DNA of 64,000 bases from Phytophthora colocasiae (lineage: Eukaryota > Oomycota > Peronosporomycetes > Peronosporales > Peronosporaceae). The stretch lies in contig JAGKQI010000073.1 in the NCBI GenBank assembly GCA_018806915.1, positions 1-64,000 of the forward strand. Direction: 5' to 3'. Both the position numbers and the translations under genes were made by a program. Each line of letters starts with the position of its first letter. Positions within the stretch are counted from its first letter, which is position 1. Positions 36,101-43,115 of the stretch are shown in pieces. Below the pieces are notes generated by a model, which saw only the letters and a list, made by a program, of their open reading frames with translations, was not told where the DNA came from and ran no database searches.

Positions 36101-36561
36101 AACAAATGATCTTGGATCCAACCAAACAGCACCAAGACATTATCGTTATCCTGCTGAGCCACGCAGTAAATTCCCTGGTCGTCAGTCTTCAAGCTCGCTT
36201 CCATCTCGTCCGACCAGCAGTGCCGCTTATTCAGCTCATCTTTCACAGCACCTTGCATCCCGAACAGAGACACCACTTTGATACCTTCACTCTCGCCCTC
36301 CTCGTTCGCCCGGAATATTTCTTTACGGAGAAACAACACGAAGTCATCGTCAAATTCACTTGCCTCCAGCATTTCCATCTCAAAGTCTTTGGGGTTGATA
36401 GACGACAGCATTCCCAGTTGACAGCTCAGTCGCATCACCTCCAGCTCCTCCAGCACAGGCTTGAGAACTTCAACATCATTTTGTACCTCGCGTACTAGGC
36501 TCAACAGCCGAAAGCAGTCGGAGCTGATGAGCTTCTTGTTGGCCACGAGACCAACGCGCAT
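30121..36561 (-). CDS. Giant GB1/RHD3-type GTPase - Cys-rich - vWA - RING protein
   Basis: One 2146-codon frame with a real ATG at 36561. In order it has: a helical N-terminus (to about residue 570); a beta-propeller-like stretch (about 600-930); a large GTPase domain with G1 GKQSTGKSYLLNHL at about 1038 and G3 DFEGLGS at about 1085, the GBP/atlastin pattern; a Cys/His-rich array (about 1440-1790: CDNCRLGC, CGGNHICAGRCEYC, CGEECSAQSC) like NFX1-type fingers; a von Willebrand A domain at about 1900 with MIDAS DCSGSMSG and later FFSDGHPSD; and a C-terminal RING (CVICGQDL...CSHVLHKAC...CPSC) at about 2090-2143. Known families suggest a dynamin-like GTPase coupled to a predicted E3 ubiquitin ligase; the role in oomycetes is unknown. 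No frameshift or stop is seen. Confidence 0.85.
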   Translation of the reverse strand: MRVGLVANKKLISSDCFRLLSLVREVQNDVEVLKPVLEELEVMRLSCQLGMLSSINPKDFEMEMLEASEFDDDFVLFLRKEIFRANEEGESEGIKVVSLFGMQGAVKDELNKRHCWSDEMEASLKTDDQGIYCVAQQDNDNVLVLFGWIQDHLFRKARLRDTATYVLRFLTCLSPNMVCCLSAEDVDLLERTVQSMNSNNLDAWRSFSVAFHVERQEEQKDAVEYKAMGNLRLPRISSTQNLELLKGSYPAFSVLEPAPETKWTKQSTARFDNMEEFATWLVDESKQRNLYVEFNKTDRRPFRDILLKSTGQWPEAELKKVDDMLGNSLQAAIEQSKDQVKMEIEGYRAELLSHIETLFNLDMLFETAKLDPAFKKLDTIVQTVQSNRSIWSEVDAATKVKLTLPLRLKNNINSLAATFCEQHFADSAHATEALASFLDDFAVSEEKVAKLNEGIISRTWKIVTGFVMQQDHRSELLSEKFRECLAGPLVKASQDWFDAVENVLTVAENVMLDKSSKETETALRRSCEDDKNKLISEAFCGLLRVWKEQHEHGLTTTVRPRIRGIRGMEIYCNCEKEHWKPATNQLKVFKLTRNDDETFRSAELGTYRLEAGANLLKAFTIKNHCVVLVTTSSEGTLVERVDFPLDRSWVSSQNGTMVFQRSFGRPALLCDFNVHERVLAFVEESGRVGIYRFNERFDSLELYKRVELSLRTSLKLPVADVLISEGTLYATDVNGLVQSLNLKNQQTSRAVQMMSSGSQPNGSSLFTTADSTVLGFVAPREAENSAEEQEEVELFAVASEDFRKVPVNNVGDMKLRSNGLSVQCFDDLLFAVDAKWKKLCVLRLAVTVRSESFRIQHSKEHSVNGNKSESDESDGEIDHWLRAFYHTYEKFPVRGLIQGVNDGPAALTVRVACSSSLTRDNEECCRYFFQAMMRDLRKLNKPLGGMDLATDLSFDVHDEVAAQPVRVFLQKLVTFVPVQICRAESNSLTVMTNGKAQQMNTQSQNVQAVDIARSIRFGLLSPLLESWQGRCVVITSMGKQSTGKSYLLNHLTGSSFAIAGARCTDGAWMSIRILSKDILLIVLDFEGLGSFERTEQEDVFLSVLNASISQFTIFRMEMRFDKEIDDLFARFQKGVSLIKGDSSLFRGKLYMSVKDVNPNDQKGVLDEFLTKFQKLVGVNKDSNFLVDLYSGKLDINCSPPLGTINYYQSLMHAQNFIEKDLCHDKAVGFRSGKTFLNCIRLVLAKISILDWTSLDEGAKQFQLSEISSKLPGLLRTGCIVPQEYVARTEDIATYLKEDIVVAGTGKVIDIDLETVIAEYPALGDKWRSLNEVVSLDALPDWEIDLGFDCNSTSENSSAAAHEAIKQLLRLYLRSNSSVRGGKVSREMVTEFDAFLAFFVRRRKARISIWAKQMLGGRVPDEWKAMELQYLGRFQMLLVRCQSECDNCRLGCMNAASHSGTINHNCGGNHICAGRCEYCESSENFGKTPYCSKESGHEGKCECRDGDHTCGQECCMNNSPNCGKKCSLKRGHLDLHKCDVAIHSCGEECSAQSCSDRCVLNVEEPHTAHKCVEVRCMQKCVMDGCNEVCGTLDHFHGQVDVSVVYSAENDNEKGSDTFDAASEAPVVHMCGNGHECQAMCEEDGICRVEVFLKKSSKTFMGARGNFEFTFQEMNGSRKKCTKQLPPGQKMHQGSHTCICDQSGEDQTIHYCDVRCPCCSYFCKKKFGHHGSHTTSHGNMRNTYFLSDAEDIDIEERKYKAGELGIAEMCNLYCSKMGREHVHYLDCEQGSKTKCVYTGSTTDQRRHCTRALEPKPAKETDEVLHEQFWKTLGWEDPCTSKLELELFGKCGYKCDAPDHDEKPSYCMLPAWHKSEPKPTSGFDGFTYVSGHKFQCSHVANGGKMHHIFVLDCSGSMSGWPWENLMAAWREYVYNRIADGASMDLVTVVTFDNYAVIEYEAQNITLMTNVNVKYRGGGTNYAAGLRAANEVLSRVNFDAYKPAVVFFSDGHPSDPLQGEELATHIRGCYEKNGLQAFAVGFGSINLAILERVAEKLGGTYHHVLTGNELKSTFYSISASLSTRAGLALAKPDHERNCVICGQDLASGETVTLDGCSHVLHKACLDVLVRNAEQDGESPRCPSCRREVST

Positions 36562-36793
36562 GGTTCGAATCCTTCTTCTTCTTCTTGGTCACTTGTTGCC
36601 TCCAGAGAATTTTGAAGAATGATCAGTAACCTACGAAAGAGTGATGACCGCGGAACTTTAAAGTATTTTACTGGGACCCGCCACTAGCACGCATGTTGTG
36701 AATTTCCAACAGTAGCTGGAATTTGACAGTTGATGACTATGAACAGTTGGAAAGGATATGAATTAGAGGAGCAAAACTTTCGCTATGTTCTTC
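36562..36793. other. Spacer between GTPase gene and its shorter paralogue
   Basis: 232 bp with no coding signal, preserved almost unchanged in the duplicate at 62189-62424. Presumed to hold the promoter and 5' UTR of the large gene, which is read from 36561 leftwards. Confidence 0.45.
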
Positions 36794-37966
36794 CTAACGG
36801 TTGAGCTGCATGAAAAGGGCCTTACCTTCGCGTACAATATTGATATTCAGACACATTTGGTTGACACTTGATCCTTTTCGCATCGCGTACAGTTGGTTCG
36901 TCCGTAAAGCGTGACTCAACCGCTCGAAAGCTTCTTGTACAATTTTCTCCATCGCCAACTTCAGCTCTTCCTCCAAAGGAACTCGCTCACATGATGCCCA
37001 TTGATTAGTCAGAGATTCCTCCAGGACGCTGAGCACTCGATCGACGCCCGCAATCCAATCAGGGACCATCAGAGTGAGAGGCTTGGCAAGTTGATCGCGA
37101 AATGGCTCTGGCAATTCACTCAAACCGGAGAGATCCGGGATGGGAAAGGTACCAACACTTGCCACAATGGACAACCCGACTGGAAGTGCCTTCTTGTTAC
37201 GGGGGAACGCTGTATACTGCTCAGCGAACATCGTCAGCAATTGCATCGCTTCGTTGGCAGACACCGCATGACCGCACAATGCCAACATACTTACACCACG
37301 AAACAGCGGCTCAAGTCTTAGCGGTAGCGTCAATACACGCCAAAAGCGCTCATTAGTTTTCATCAGCTGCTCAAAGACACCTTCAACGCTCATAAGCTCT
37401 TCCAACAGCGCTATCAAAACTTCTTGGACTTCCTCTCTCGGCATATACGCTTGGTGGGTCAAAGGTTGAAGCAGGTCGAGCCAGAATAAGGCATTTGCAC
37501 CGGCATTCAGCTTCCCGCGAACATCTTGGATGTACAACTGCACTTGTTCTTGACAATCTTGATTCGCGTTTTGGATCAACTCATCGTAATGCGCTGAAGT
37601 CTGCGCCATCTTCGTGTCAGGCCAACGTTGGAATTTTCGGAGCACGGCTTCACGCACTTCTTCACTGTTTTCACAGCCCTCAAGATTCAGTTGCAGCGGT
37701 CGATACTTGGCGACGTTAAACACCCACTCGGCCAATAGCTCAGTGCTGTAAAACTGCGGTGGGAACGGTACCAGAGCTGAATGGGGATTCAACGAGTATT
37801 GCAGGCGCTTACTAACCGGTTTCCACTTATACGTCATTTGTCGATACGTTTCCATGGACAAAGTGGTGTGGTGAGATTCGCTCTTGTTTTCTTCGTGAGA
37901 TTTAGTGCGATTTCGCTGAGACTGCTTCCGTTTTGAGGCTGCTGATCGTTTACGCCGTGCTGTCAT
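36794..37966 (-). CDS. Short paralogue of the GTPase protein's N-terminal helical region
   Basis: About 390 codons from the first ATG at 37966 (MTARRKRSAASKRKQ, strongly basic). FYSTELLAEWVFNVAKYRPL through RKFQRWPDTKM parallels MEEFATWLVDESKQRNLYVE through GQWPEAELKK of the large protein, and LTLPLRLEPLF parallels LTLPLRLKNN. It ends at MQLNR* before any GTPase domain. It is therefore a truncated tandem paralogue or a decoy-like N-terminal module. The 3' part is also present, almost unchanged, at 62425-62892. It overlaps the end of the split bZIP frame by 17 bp. Confidence 0.6.
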   Translation of the reverse strand: MTARRKRSAASKRKQSQRNRTKSHEENKSESHHTTLSMETYRQMTYKWKPVSKRLQYSLNPHSALVPFPPQFYSTELLAEWVFNVAKYRPLQLNLEGCENSEEVREAVLRKFQRWPDTKMAQTSAHYDELIQNANQDCQEQVQLYIQDVRGKLNAGANALFWLDLLQPLTHQAYMPREEVQEVLIALLEELMSVEGVFEQLMKTNERFWRVLTLPLRLEPLFRGVSMLALCGHAVSANEAMQLLTMFAEQYTAFPRNKKALPVGLSIVASVGTFPIPDLSGLSELPEPFRDQLAKPLTLMVPDWIAGVDRVLSVLEESLTNQWASCERVPLEEELKLAMEKIVQEAFERLSHALRTNQLYAMRKGSSVNQMCLNINIVREGKALFMQLNR

Positions 37967-38746
37967 GAATCCGAGAAAAGTTGCCAACTGAACGATTGTT
38001 TTGACGAGTACCCAGCAGAGAATTTGGACCCCGTCCCGTACTGTTCTTTTTGTGCTGCTTTCGTCGGGTGTCAAACTCTTCGATAGCACCACCGTGCCTG
38101 ATCCGTGAATTGCTCAACACAAAAGCTGCTTCCGAAAGTGAGCTCAATGCTTCGCTTAGTGGTAGAAGGTAGTCTAGCGACGCTTCTAACCGGGTAACAA
38201 GACCTGCAGCAGCATCCCACTGGAACCATATCGAGCACGGAAGCTTCAATCGTCTCCCTAGCAGTTTGTTTCCGAGCTCTCGACCTACTAGCTCAGGAAA
38301 GACAAACTTCAGCGTAACCTCCGTTACTGTCAAGCTCAAGGAAGCCGAAACCACGACGACGTTCTTGACTATCTCCTCCATTTGCTCGAGCTGGAAGTAG
38401 ATATCCTCAAAGCACGACGAATACTGGCGCCATACGTCCATGAGAGCCTCCAGGCCACAGCGATCGCCTAAGTCTACATCCTGCGCCATTGACGATCGGA
38501 GAAACACGAGTTGCTGCTGTGTCTGGGGGCATTGGATGATATTTCTTCGACTGGTCTTGGTGTTGAGAGCAAAATGGTTCACAGACACTCCGTAGCGAAA
38601 GAGATGAAAGTACTCGACGACAACGTCAGAGACGCTGAGCTTGACACCACAGATGAGACGGCTTCGCTGCAGCTCCAGCAACGGAATCTCGTCGCGTAGT
38701 TCCCGGATAGATTCCGCAAAGTGTTTCTCCTTTTGATGTTGCCTGT
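37950..38746 (-). pseudogene. Split bZIP gene, C-terminal half
   Basis: Begins at the left edge of element 2 with HRQHQKEKHFAESIRELRDE, the end of a basic region running into a leucine-zipper stretch (IPLLELQRSRLI). It then carries the conserved oomycete C-terminal module (VVVEYFHLFRYGVSVNHFAL, QQQLVFLRSSMAQDVDLGDR, VVVSASLSLTVTEVTLKF, LLGRRLKLPCSIWFQWD), which matches the intact bZIP at 56448-57410 region by region. The N-terminal half is at 52664-53183. Confidence 0.88.
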
Positions 38747-38750
38747 GTCT
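38747..38750. repeat. 4-bp target-site duplication GTCT, left copy
   Basis: GTCT directly abuts the LTR at 38751 and is repeated at 52664-52667 after the other LTR. In the bZIP it lies inside the codons for Tyr-Arg-His of the basic region. Confidence 0.85.
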
Positions 38751-39186
38751 TGTCGCGACCTGTTAAGGATCGGGTACAGTGTACTAGCGGGCTGTTATGT
38801 GAGTGCGGGTCCGGGCAGGGAGCTTAAGACTAACTCGAACAAATATAAGTAACTTGTTATTGCTTGTCTTCTTAGCAGGTAAAATCACGACTGACTAGTT
38901 ATATAGGGAGCTCATTTCACTCCAATGCACACTTTGTAGGGACGACTCCCCGTCGATAGCGTAGGGCGAGAGCCCTCGGAGATGTCCTCCCTCCGCACGA
39001 CACTCGCGGGAGGACGTTAATGGACCGTTCGGGTGTAGTAAAAGGGGACAAGCCCCAGAGAAGACCTCGGACAGTATACTACGCCAAGTAGTCACAACAC
39101 GGCGAGTACGACGGATTGCAATGCCCCGAGGCATGGGGCACAGCCGAACTCGCTGGTTCGGGGGTCTCATTCCCGAGCACGGGACA
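38751..39186 (-). repeat. 3' LTR of element 2
   Basis: Starts TGTCGCGACC and ends CACGGGACA (plus-strand reading). Near-identical to 52234-52663 apart from a 6-bp difference (ACAGTGTACTAG versus ACTAG context) and a few changes near 38825-38840. Confidence 0.92.
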
Positions 39187-39200
39187 AACTCCCCGACCAT
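39187..39200 (-). other. Candidate polypurine tract of element 2
   Basis: Minus-strand sequence directly before the 3' LTR reads GGTCGGGGAGTT then TGTCCC. Position and purine content fit a plus-strand primer, though it is short and imperfect. Confidence 0.45.
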
Positions 39201-40343
39201 AAGCCGAGCGTCCTCGGTCGGCCCGGTCGTGCTCCATGTCGCGGAGGCATTGGACCACGCGCTGCTCCTCCACATTTAGGACAACGGCGGCTTCGCCGGA
39301 CTCGACACCAGGAGGGTAAGAGGTCGAAGGCGAAGTAGTCGTAGGCGAAGTAATCATAGGCGAAGTAGTCGTAGGCGAAGTAGTCATAGGCGCATCACAC
39401 GAAGGTCGTCGTGGAAGGACCGAACTTCGCTTCCCGAGAGGAGTAGCTGTAGGACGACCAGTAGCAGTAGAGTGTACTCTCGACCCATGGAGATTGGCGA
39501 GGCAAGCAGCTTCGCGACGATTACATCGATTAACTTCGCGGCGAACCGACCTGAGTGCCTTCTTCACCACTACACGAGGAGTAGCTTTCTCCAGATGCCC
39601 ACCCATTGACTCAAACGCCATATATGGGTCAGCAATTCCCACCACCACTACTATAACAGTCGCGGAAGTCAACCAGCTGGTCCACTCGAACATCAGGTTG
39701 AGCGAGTTCGCGAGACCAGTAAAGCAGCCAAAACCAGTAGTTCCTAAGGCTAGGAATTCCAACAAGTCGAATAATCTCATGGGGAGGTGGACGACCAGAG
39801 AGAGAACTAGCAACACGAACCAGCAGAAGCCCTTGACGATAGCCACGACACGTTGACAGACGGTGGCCCAAGCTTCCCACGACGCGCGAGAATAAGCTAA
39901 GTAGGAATAACCCGACCGCATACTCAAGTCGGGGATGTATCGCCAAACGTGACGAGTAGAGCCGTCCACCAACTCCGTAGCATTACTCCATATTGGCCAT
40001 ACTCGGCTTCACCTTCCTCGAGCACTTGGACGGGAACAGCAAAGAAGGCATTCCACAGGGCGAAGGCATATGAGGGTCCAGTAAGTTGGTTGAGTTCTGG
40101 GTCACGGAGAACGTCCTGGTAGCGAGTTACGAAGTCGACCATCATTGTCGAGTTTACAGATACTACCATCCAAGCTTGAGTCACTAACGACCAGACAACT
40201 CCGCGGACTGAAGACGTCAGCACCCAGATTGTCACCGTCGCCAAATAGGCAGGAAGTAGTTCAAGACGAAAGTAGTGATCGTACGCCGACTGCAGTAGCT
40301 CAAACATGTCGTAGGCAGGTGGGAGTCGAGAGTTGGAATTCAC
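39187..40343 (-). CDS. Element 2 membrane-type (env-like?) ORF pair in overlapping frames
   Basis: Frame 1 (39924-40343) begins MNSNSRLPPAYDMFELLQSA and has a hydrophobic run LATVTIWVLTSSVRGVVWSL. Frame 2 (39079-39972, reaching into the LTR) overlaps it by 49 bp and has strong hydrophobic helices (GFCWFVLLVLSLVVHLPMRL, SATVIVVVVGIADPYMAF), then a Thr/Ser/Pro repeat. Sense orientation downstream of pol is where envelope-like genes sit in some gypsy elements, but I see no known envelope motif. The two frames could be one protein joined by a frameshift or a small intron. Function is inferred only from position and hydrophobicity. Confidence 0.45.
39332..39391. repeat. 15-bp tandem repeat, four units
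   Basis: Unit GAAGTAGTCGTAGGC occurs four times with few changes (GTCGTA alternates with ATCATA or GTCATA). On the minus strand it encodes a TSPTTTSPMITSPTT-like stretch in the second membrane ORF. Confidence 0.85.
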
Positions 40344-40737
40344 ACGGGAGTCACTTGTTCAGGGCGAGTCCAAAGAGGAAGTGAGAGTGGCACAGTACAA
40401 GCTCCAGTCAAACAAAACGTTCGACTCATTAGGAAGCTTCCTTACCCCAAAGGGAAAAGAGTGGAGAGCCGTACACTTTACTTTCGTATGGGGAAGAGTT
40501 CGAGAAATCCCACTGAGCAGTTCCCGTCAATTCCCGAGGTCTTTCACGGAGATTGTCCGGAAATACGCACGTCTCGTCCCAAGACACAATGGGGCACAGG
40601 ACAAAGCCTCCTAGAGGGCAACGTAAGCACGGAGGCTGTATAGTCACTCGCCCAGCCAACGAGTGGCTCTCATTCTCCAACTTGCCTCGTAGCCGACACA
40701 AAGACCACCAGTCCCCAGTTTCTTTCCCAGTATCACC

Positions 40738-42387
40738 ATGGGCGCAACCAAGTCCGCCCCCGGCACACCCCGTCCTGCTTCGCCGTCAGCCGCCGCGTCG
40801 ATCACTGGATCGTTGAATGACGAGATTGTAAAGCAGATTGCAGCCATCATCGTCCCGGGAGTGACTTCATCGGAGGAGAGAATCAAGAAGCAGGCACAGC
40901 GGGAATTCTGGTCAACCATGAGGGAGAAATTATCCGTGAATGAAAGCTCTTCGGGTCTGTTCGTCTTAGACCAGGTAGCCCTGGCCATCCTCGACGACAC
41001 GGACGACAAGGACTCGGCCTTCACTGACCCCGTGATGCTGCTGCCAAAACCTTCGGCACAGCGAGAGGCTACAAACGCCTATGTCCACGACAGGTTTTCG
41101 AACACACACGACCTCCCGAATCCGGAAGTCAACTCGGCACCAGTAATTCACGGCAATGCGCCCCCTGTTGCGAAGATTACACCCAAGCACAAAATCACAA
41201 AGAAGAAGGGGAAGGAGACGCCGTCCGAGGCCGCCACAAGCGCAGCCCTCTTGGCTTTGGGCAAAGATAAAACCCCTTCAGCGTTGGGCAAACGGAAATC
41301 GTCTCTCAAGGCGCCCAAAGAGGCAAAGAAGGCGAAGGAGTCAGACGACTCAGCAGCAGCTCCACCCGAGACTGATTTCAGTCCCCTCGTCCTCGCTGAT
41401 AACACGCCAGCCAGAATCGCCGCGGACATTGAAGCTATATACCGTCGGGCGTCTAACATGAACAAGTTCTGCTTTGAGCTCGCATACCCGTGGGAACATT
41501 CAAAAGTGTGGTACGATCCTCTCGAGAACCAAGATCTGCACACAGCACACTGGCGTTTCTGGATGGCTAACCGCAGCCGCTTCTTCGAGTGGCAACTTCA
41601 GGCTCCACTTCGGAGTTCAACAGCCAAGGGTCAGAGGCGTCGCTGGAAGCAGTTGGCTTGCACGGAGCGACTCAAGTTTTTAAGTCACTGTATCGAGAAC
41701 TGGGGCTACTATGAGTTCCTGCGACTCTTCGAGGGAGTCGAACAGGATCGTTTACTCATGTGGATGGGAGGACAGCCGGGCAAGAATGCTCCGGATGCCA
41801 ACAAGTACGAAGGCCCCACTATCCAGAATCTCACGAGTCTATACGCTCAAGACCGAGCGGCCTACCACGCTCGCGTAAAGGGGGCGTTAAAACCGTTTCA
41901 GCTGGATCAGGGAGGTTTTCGCAACATCACCTCCTTGTTAGTGTCCACCAATGCCCTGGATCCAGACCAGAAGCCTGAGAATCGCTTGACCGACGAGGCT
42001 TTAGCCCTGGTTCGCAGAGACGTTTGCTCCAAGGAAGATCCCGACAAGGAACGATGGGTTGGCGATCGTCTTTCGGGAGTCTGGTACAAGCTGACTCACT
42101 GCAGCCGTATCGAGAAGTTGGAGAGGGAGATAAGGGAGAAGGTCAAGGCCGGCACCTACAAGCCTTCGTTCATTCCACCATTCAGCGCCAAAGAGGAGAG
42201 CGTGCCGGGGTTTACGCGCTGGATCCGTCCGGATGGCAGCCACACCGCTGAGGTAGCCACCCCGCTGGGAGGAATTCCCGGGAAGAGAGGGTCGGAAGAG
42301 AGCGAGTCTGGAGGTGAGAGTGACTTCGAGGAGGACGATCTCGACGAGGAGAAGCCGCCTGCGCCAGCTAAGTATGCGCCAGAGTGA
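40738..42387 (+). CDS. Antisense 549-codon ORF carried by element 2
   Basis: Real ATG at 40738 (MGATKSAPGTPRPASPSAAA), uninterrupted, opposite to gag-pol. There are two basic clusters (KHKITKKKGKE, GKRKSSLKAPKEAKKAKE) that look like nuclear localisation signals. A folded-looking central part of about 230 residues follows (IEAIYRRASNMNKFCFELAY, WRFWMANRSRFFEWQLQAPL, LKFLSHCIENWGYYEFLRLF, RDVCSKEDPDKERWVGDRLS) with many aromatic residues, then an acidic tail (ESGGESDFEEDDLDEEKPPA). I recognise no family. The composition suggests a nuclear, possibly nucleic-acid-binding accessory protein. The length, real ATG and structured composition argue against a chance shadow, since there is no long minus-strand frame here. 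Confidence 0.75.
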   Translation: MGATKSAPGTPRPASPSAAASITGSLNDEIVKQIAAIIVPGVTSSEERIKKQAQREFWSTMREKLSVNESSSGLFVLDQVALAILDDTDDKDSAFTDPVMLLPKPSAQREATNAYVHDRFSNTHDLPNPEVNSAPVIHGNAPPVAKITPKHKITKKKGKETPSEAATSAALLALGKDKTPSALGKRKSSLKAPKEAKKAKESDDSAAAPPETDFSPLVLADNTPARIAADIEAIYRRASNMNKFCFELAYPWEHSKVWYDPLENQDLHTAHWRFWMANRSRFFEWQLQAPLRSSTAKGQRRRWKQLACTERLKFLSHCIENWGYYEFLRLFEGVEQDRLLMWMGGQPGKNAPDANKYEGPTIQNLTSLYAQDRAAYHARVKGALKPFQLDQGGFRNITSLLVSTNALDPDQKPENRLTDEALALVRRDVCSKEDPDKERWVGDRLSGVWYKLTHCSRIEKLEREIREKVKAGTYKPSFIPPFSAKEESVPGFTRWIRPDGSHTAEVATPLGGIPGKRGSEESESGGESDFEEDDLDEEKPPAPAKYAPE

Positions 42388-43115
42388 AGGAGTAGCAGTG
42401 TTTCGTCGTAGCAGTAAGATGACAGTTCATATCACTTCGTGTAGTCATCAGTTCTAACAGCGTAATCTCAGACCACTTGCTTGTATTGCCCACACTATCC
42501 TTGTCAGGATCGCCCCTTTTCACGGGTAGTAAAGTCAGCCACCAGTTTAGTAATACTCAAGGTCACAGGGCGAATTCATCCCGCCACCAATCTCCCAAGA
42601 GAGAAGGGATCACCAAGTCGTTGAGGTCACAGCGTAGCTGATAGCCCCTGAAGTCGGCAAAGTCACCATGCGACGGTCAGTTGCCAAAGTAGTCAAAGTC
42701 ACCGCGCGACAGTTAGTCGTCGAAGTCGTCAAAGTCACCACGCGACAGTCAGTCGCCGAAGTAGGCAGAGTTCATCTAGTGGTAGTAATTCATCAAGGAG
42801 AGGTCAATTCGTCAAGCGGCAGCCAGTCACCCAGTAGAGTTCAATCGTCGAGCAGTAGTCAGTCACCAAGTAAGTAGTCGATCCCCAGTAGCTGTCCGCT
42901 CCGACAACTAGTAATAGTCGGCAGTCACGACTTCCGCTGCGAGTACCCCAAGCTAAGTAACCGCCGGAAGTTCACAGATTCACGTAGGGACAGTCATCGG
43001 ACCATCCAAATGCAGAAAAAGAAAATGAAAAGAAGAGTGTTCCACTTGAACACTCGAGTCGCAAGACTTATCGTCAAGAGGAGTCGTCACCGTCTTGACT
43101 AGTCCAGCTTATTCC
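42388..43115. other. Spacer between antisense ORF and pol stop of element 2
   Basis: Shared 3' region of the two opposed transcripts. It holds the 36-bp repeats at 42664-42771 and many AGTC words. No further gene is seen. Confidence 0.5.
42664..42771. repeat. 36-bp tandem repeat, three units
   Basis: Units start CACCATGCGACGG, CACCGCGCGACAG and CACCACGCGACAG and continue with GTCAG/AGTCG and AAGTAGTCAAAGT-like ends, 36 bp apart. They diverge from one another by several substitutions. Confidence 0.75.

Noticed and set aside
30385..36498. Many plus-strand ORFs of 60-210 codons
   Set aside because: They are shadows of the 2146-codon minus-strand gene, and the same shadows recur in its duplicate at 58-62 kb.
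39332..39391. CRISPR-like short repeats
   Set aside because: Units are directly adjacent without unique spacers and lie in a eukaryotic retroelement; it is a minisatellite.
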